Source of the DNA: Bacillota bacterium
GTDB lineage: Bacteria; Bacillota; Limnochordia; Limnochordales; ZCTH02-B6
DNA length: 6,496 bases
Direction: 5' to 3'
Assembly (NCBI GenBank): GCA_017578085.1
Contig: PKQR01000128.1
Span: 1 to 6,496, forward strand
The translations under genes were made by a program, and so were the position numbers. Under the pieces are notes generated by a model, which did no database searches, was not told where the DNA came from, and saw only the letters and a program-made list of their open reading frames with translations. Positions 5,572-6,496 of this stretch are shown here, piece by piece (the first letter of the stretch is position 1; every line of letters starts with the position of its first letter).

Positions 5572-6057
5572 TCAACTTGAGAAGGGATCGGACAGGAGTT
5601 TTTCCACGACGGCCGCCAGCGCCCGGCGCAGCTCGGCCGCCGTGGTGCGGTACACCTCGCGGCCTTTCCCGAACGGATCCTTGATGTCGTTCTCCAAGTC
5701 GTTGTGGGCGTACTCAAGCAACGTAAACGTCTTTTCCGCAGCCCGGGGGTGCATGCTGAGCACCGCCTGCTTGTGGGCGCGGCTCATGGTCAGGATAAGG
5801 TCCGCTTGGGCCACCATTTCGGGATCCAACCGGCGGGTAACATGCCCGCTCAAGTCAAGCCCCTGTTCCCGCATGACGGCGATCGCGTCCGCGTGGGCTT
5901 GCCCGTTGGGCTCGGCGTCGATGCCCGCCGTTTCCACCACAAACTCCCCCGCCCGTTCGCCGGCACGCTGCGCCAGCAAGTCCCGCAGAATGGCGCCCGC
6001 CATGGGGCTGCGGCACGTGTTCCCGGTGCAAACGAGCAAAATCCGGTAGGCCAACAA
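5572..6057 (-). CDS. ywlE: Low-molecular-weight phosphatase, YwlE-type (probable protein-arginine phosphatase)
   Basis: This 161-residue single-domain LMW-PTP family protein opens with the P-loop LLVCTGNTCRSPMAG (catalytic C10, phosphate-binding R16) and has the general acid Asp at residue 127 in DPFGKGREVYRTT. The second Thr of the loop (T14, CTGNTCR) and the DPFG...Y..T..EL tail match B. subtilis YwlE, where the corresponding Thr selects phospho-arginine over phospho-tyrosine. The protein is therefore more likely to remove arginine phosphate marks set by McsB than to act on tyrosine, although mcsB is not in view. Its place directly before rpiB is the same as in Bacillus (ywlE-ywlF). The start is TTG at 6055-6057, with GGGTGA just upstream; a second TTG follows immediately and is equally possible. 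An ATG a few bases upstream is in another frame. The stop is TGA. Confidence 0.93.
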   Translation of the reverse strand: MLAYRILLVCTGNTCRSPMAGAILRDLLAQRAGERAGEFVVETAGIDAEPNGQAHADAIAVMREQGLDLSGHVTRRLDPEMVAQADLILTMSRAHKQAVLSMHPRAAEKTFTLLEYAHNDLENDIKDPFGKGREVYRTTAAELRRALAAVVEKLLSDPFSS

Positions 6058-6114
6058 GGATCACCCATCTCCATCATGCGGGTGCCGGCAGCATCGATCA
6101 AGGGCTTCTGGCGG

Positions 6115-6315
6115 CTAGCGGTCCTCGTCGAGAGCTACCATTAAGAAGTCGCCGGTGTTGTCGCAACGGGGACAGCGCAAGCCGCTGGCCGGCCCCAGGT
6201 CGATCTCCTCCAGCTCCTCGCGATTGCCGCACAGGGGACACGCGGCGACGTAGACCGCGCCGCAGGACAGGCAATGGGATTCGACAAGCGGGGAACCGCA
6301 GCGCACGCAGTGCAT
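6115..6315 (-). CDS. Small zinc-ribbon protein with four CxxC knuckles
   Basis: This 66-residue protein has four CxxC pairs: C3/C6, C15/C18, C26/C29 and C48/C51. That is the pattern of a double zinc ribbon, with eight cysteines able to bind two Zn ions. The order CVRCG, CLSCGAVYVAACPLCG, then a 18-residue acidic stretch (REELEEIDLGPASG) and CPRCDNTGDFLMVALDED suggests a rubredoxin-like or zinc-ribbon fold and no enzymatic domain. I do not recognise a specific family; a nucleic-acid- or protein-binding adaptor is possible but unproven. ATG at 6313-6315 is chosen because it starts directly at the first knuckle; a GTG at 6372 would add 19 residues of unconserved-looking sequence. No good ribosome binding site precedes the ATG; a weak CATACT box 6 nt upstream would even allow a leaderless transcript. 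It lies 57 nt before ywlE, with no terminator between, so cotranscription is likely. Confidence 0.75.
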   Translation of the reverse strand: MHCVRCGSPLVESHCLSCGAVYVAACPLCGNREELEEIDLGPASGLRCPRCDNTGDFLMVALDEDR

Positions 6316-6324
6316 GGCACTAGT

Positions 6325-6352
6325 ATGCCCCGTCGCATATGCCCGGTCGCAT
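6325..6352. repeat. Tandem 14-bp repeat of dyad units
   Basis: Two adjacent 14-bp units, 6325-6338 (ATGCCCCGTCGCAT) and 6339-6352 (ATGCCCGGTCGCAT), differ at one base. Each unit has the dyad form ATGC-N6-GCAT. They lie in the 92-nt gap between the divergent zinc-ribbon gene and the plus-strand gene. An operator-like role is possible; chance in short GC-rich DNA is not excluded. Confidence 0.6.
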
Positions 6353-6390
6353 GATGGGCGCGACGGCGGCACACGCTACGGGTACTCAAC

Positions 6391-6398
6391 GGTGGAGG
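6391..6398 (+). promoter_or_regulatory. Ribosome binding site of the plus-strand gene
   Basis: GGTGGAGG lies 9 nt before the GTG at 6408. It is the main reason for choosing that start over an in-frame ATG at 6354, which has no such site. Confidence 0.65.
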
Positions 6399-6407
6399 CG
6401 AGCGCCT

Positions 6408-6496
6408 GTGGAGCAGCCGTACCTATGCCCCGTTTGCCGGGACAACCGGCAGGATTTCCTGCAAGTCTACAAGCTTGCCCGCGAGATCCGCAAAGA
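6408..6496 (+). CDS. Unrecognised protein with N-terminal CxxC, partial
   Basis: Only the first 29 codons are visible before the right edge. The peptide begins VEQPYLCPVCRDNRQDFLQV and goes on YKLAREIRK. One CxxC pair (C7, C10) followed by a basic, probably helical segment suggests a small zinc-binding or helix-containing protein. I cannot name a family. The GTG start is supported by GGTGGAGG 9 nt upstream; an in-frame ATG at 6354 would add 18 residues but has no ribosome binding site. It is divergent from the zinc-ribbon gene, so the two may share a control region, although no confident promoter is visible for either. Confidence 0.6.
   Translation, partial: MEQPYLCPVCRDNRQDFLQVYKLAREIRK

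Noticed and set aside
4445..6049. A 534-codon open frame on the plus strand
   Set aside because: It covers upp, rpiB and ywlE on the other strand and has no recognisable motif or ribosome binding site; it is a composition artefact.
6385..6390. TTGAGT as a -35 element for the zinc-ribbon gene
   Set aside because: No TATAAT-like hexamer lies 16-18 bp downstream on the minus strand.

Overview
The window is a compact, GC-rich stretch in which almost every gene lies on the minus strand. It is best explained as the chromosome of a high-GC, probably thermophilic, deep-branching Firmicute. The evidence is the gene order (arginine-phosphatase-like ywlE, rpiB, upp, then the ATP synthase operon), which is the Bacillus/Clostridia arrangement, together with strong AGGAGG-type ribosome binding sites, frequent GTG/TTG starts and a Firmicutes-type sigma-A promoter. 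The species cannot be named from the sequence alone.

Reading in the direction of transcription (right to left): a 66-residue protein with four CxxC knuckles (6115-6315), a low-molecular-weight phosphatase of the YwlE type (5572-6057), ribose-5-phosphate isomerase B (5081-5518), uracil phosphoribosyltransferase (4388-5026), a TagO/WecA-type undecaprenyl-phosphate sugar-phosphate transferase (3304-4353) and a non-hydrolysing UDP-GlcNAc 2-epimerase (2108-3307). The last two overlap by ATGA and probably prime wall-polymer synthesis together: lipid-linked GlcNAc plus UDP-ManNAc, as in teichoic-acid linkage units.

A clear promoter (TTGCAA, 17 bp, TATAAT) in the short gap after the epimerase then starts the F1Fo ATP synthase operon: atpZ, atpI, atpB (a), atpE (c) and the first 25 codons of atpF (b), which runs off the left edge. 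The Fo membrane sector is therefore almost complete here; the F1 genes would lie beyond position 1. At the right edge a divergent plus-strand gene begins (6408) whose N-terminus carries one CxxC pair.

I found no mobile element, CRISPR array, RNA gene or defence system. The region is conserved housekeeping DNA and I see no previously undescribed system. The points most worth a second look are the c subunit, whose helix-1 glycine motif is entirely replaced by Ala/Ser/Thr; a structured 201-nt spacer between atpE and atpF; a long hydrophilic tail on AtpZ; and a 14-bp tandem repeat of dyad units in the divergent intergenic region at the right end.
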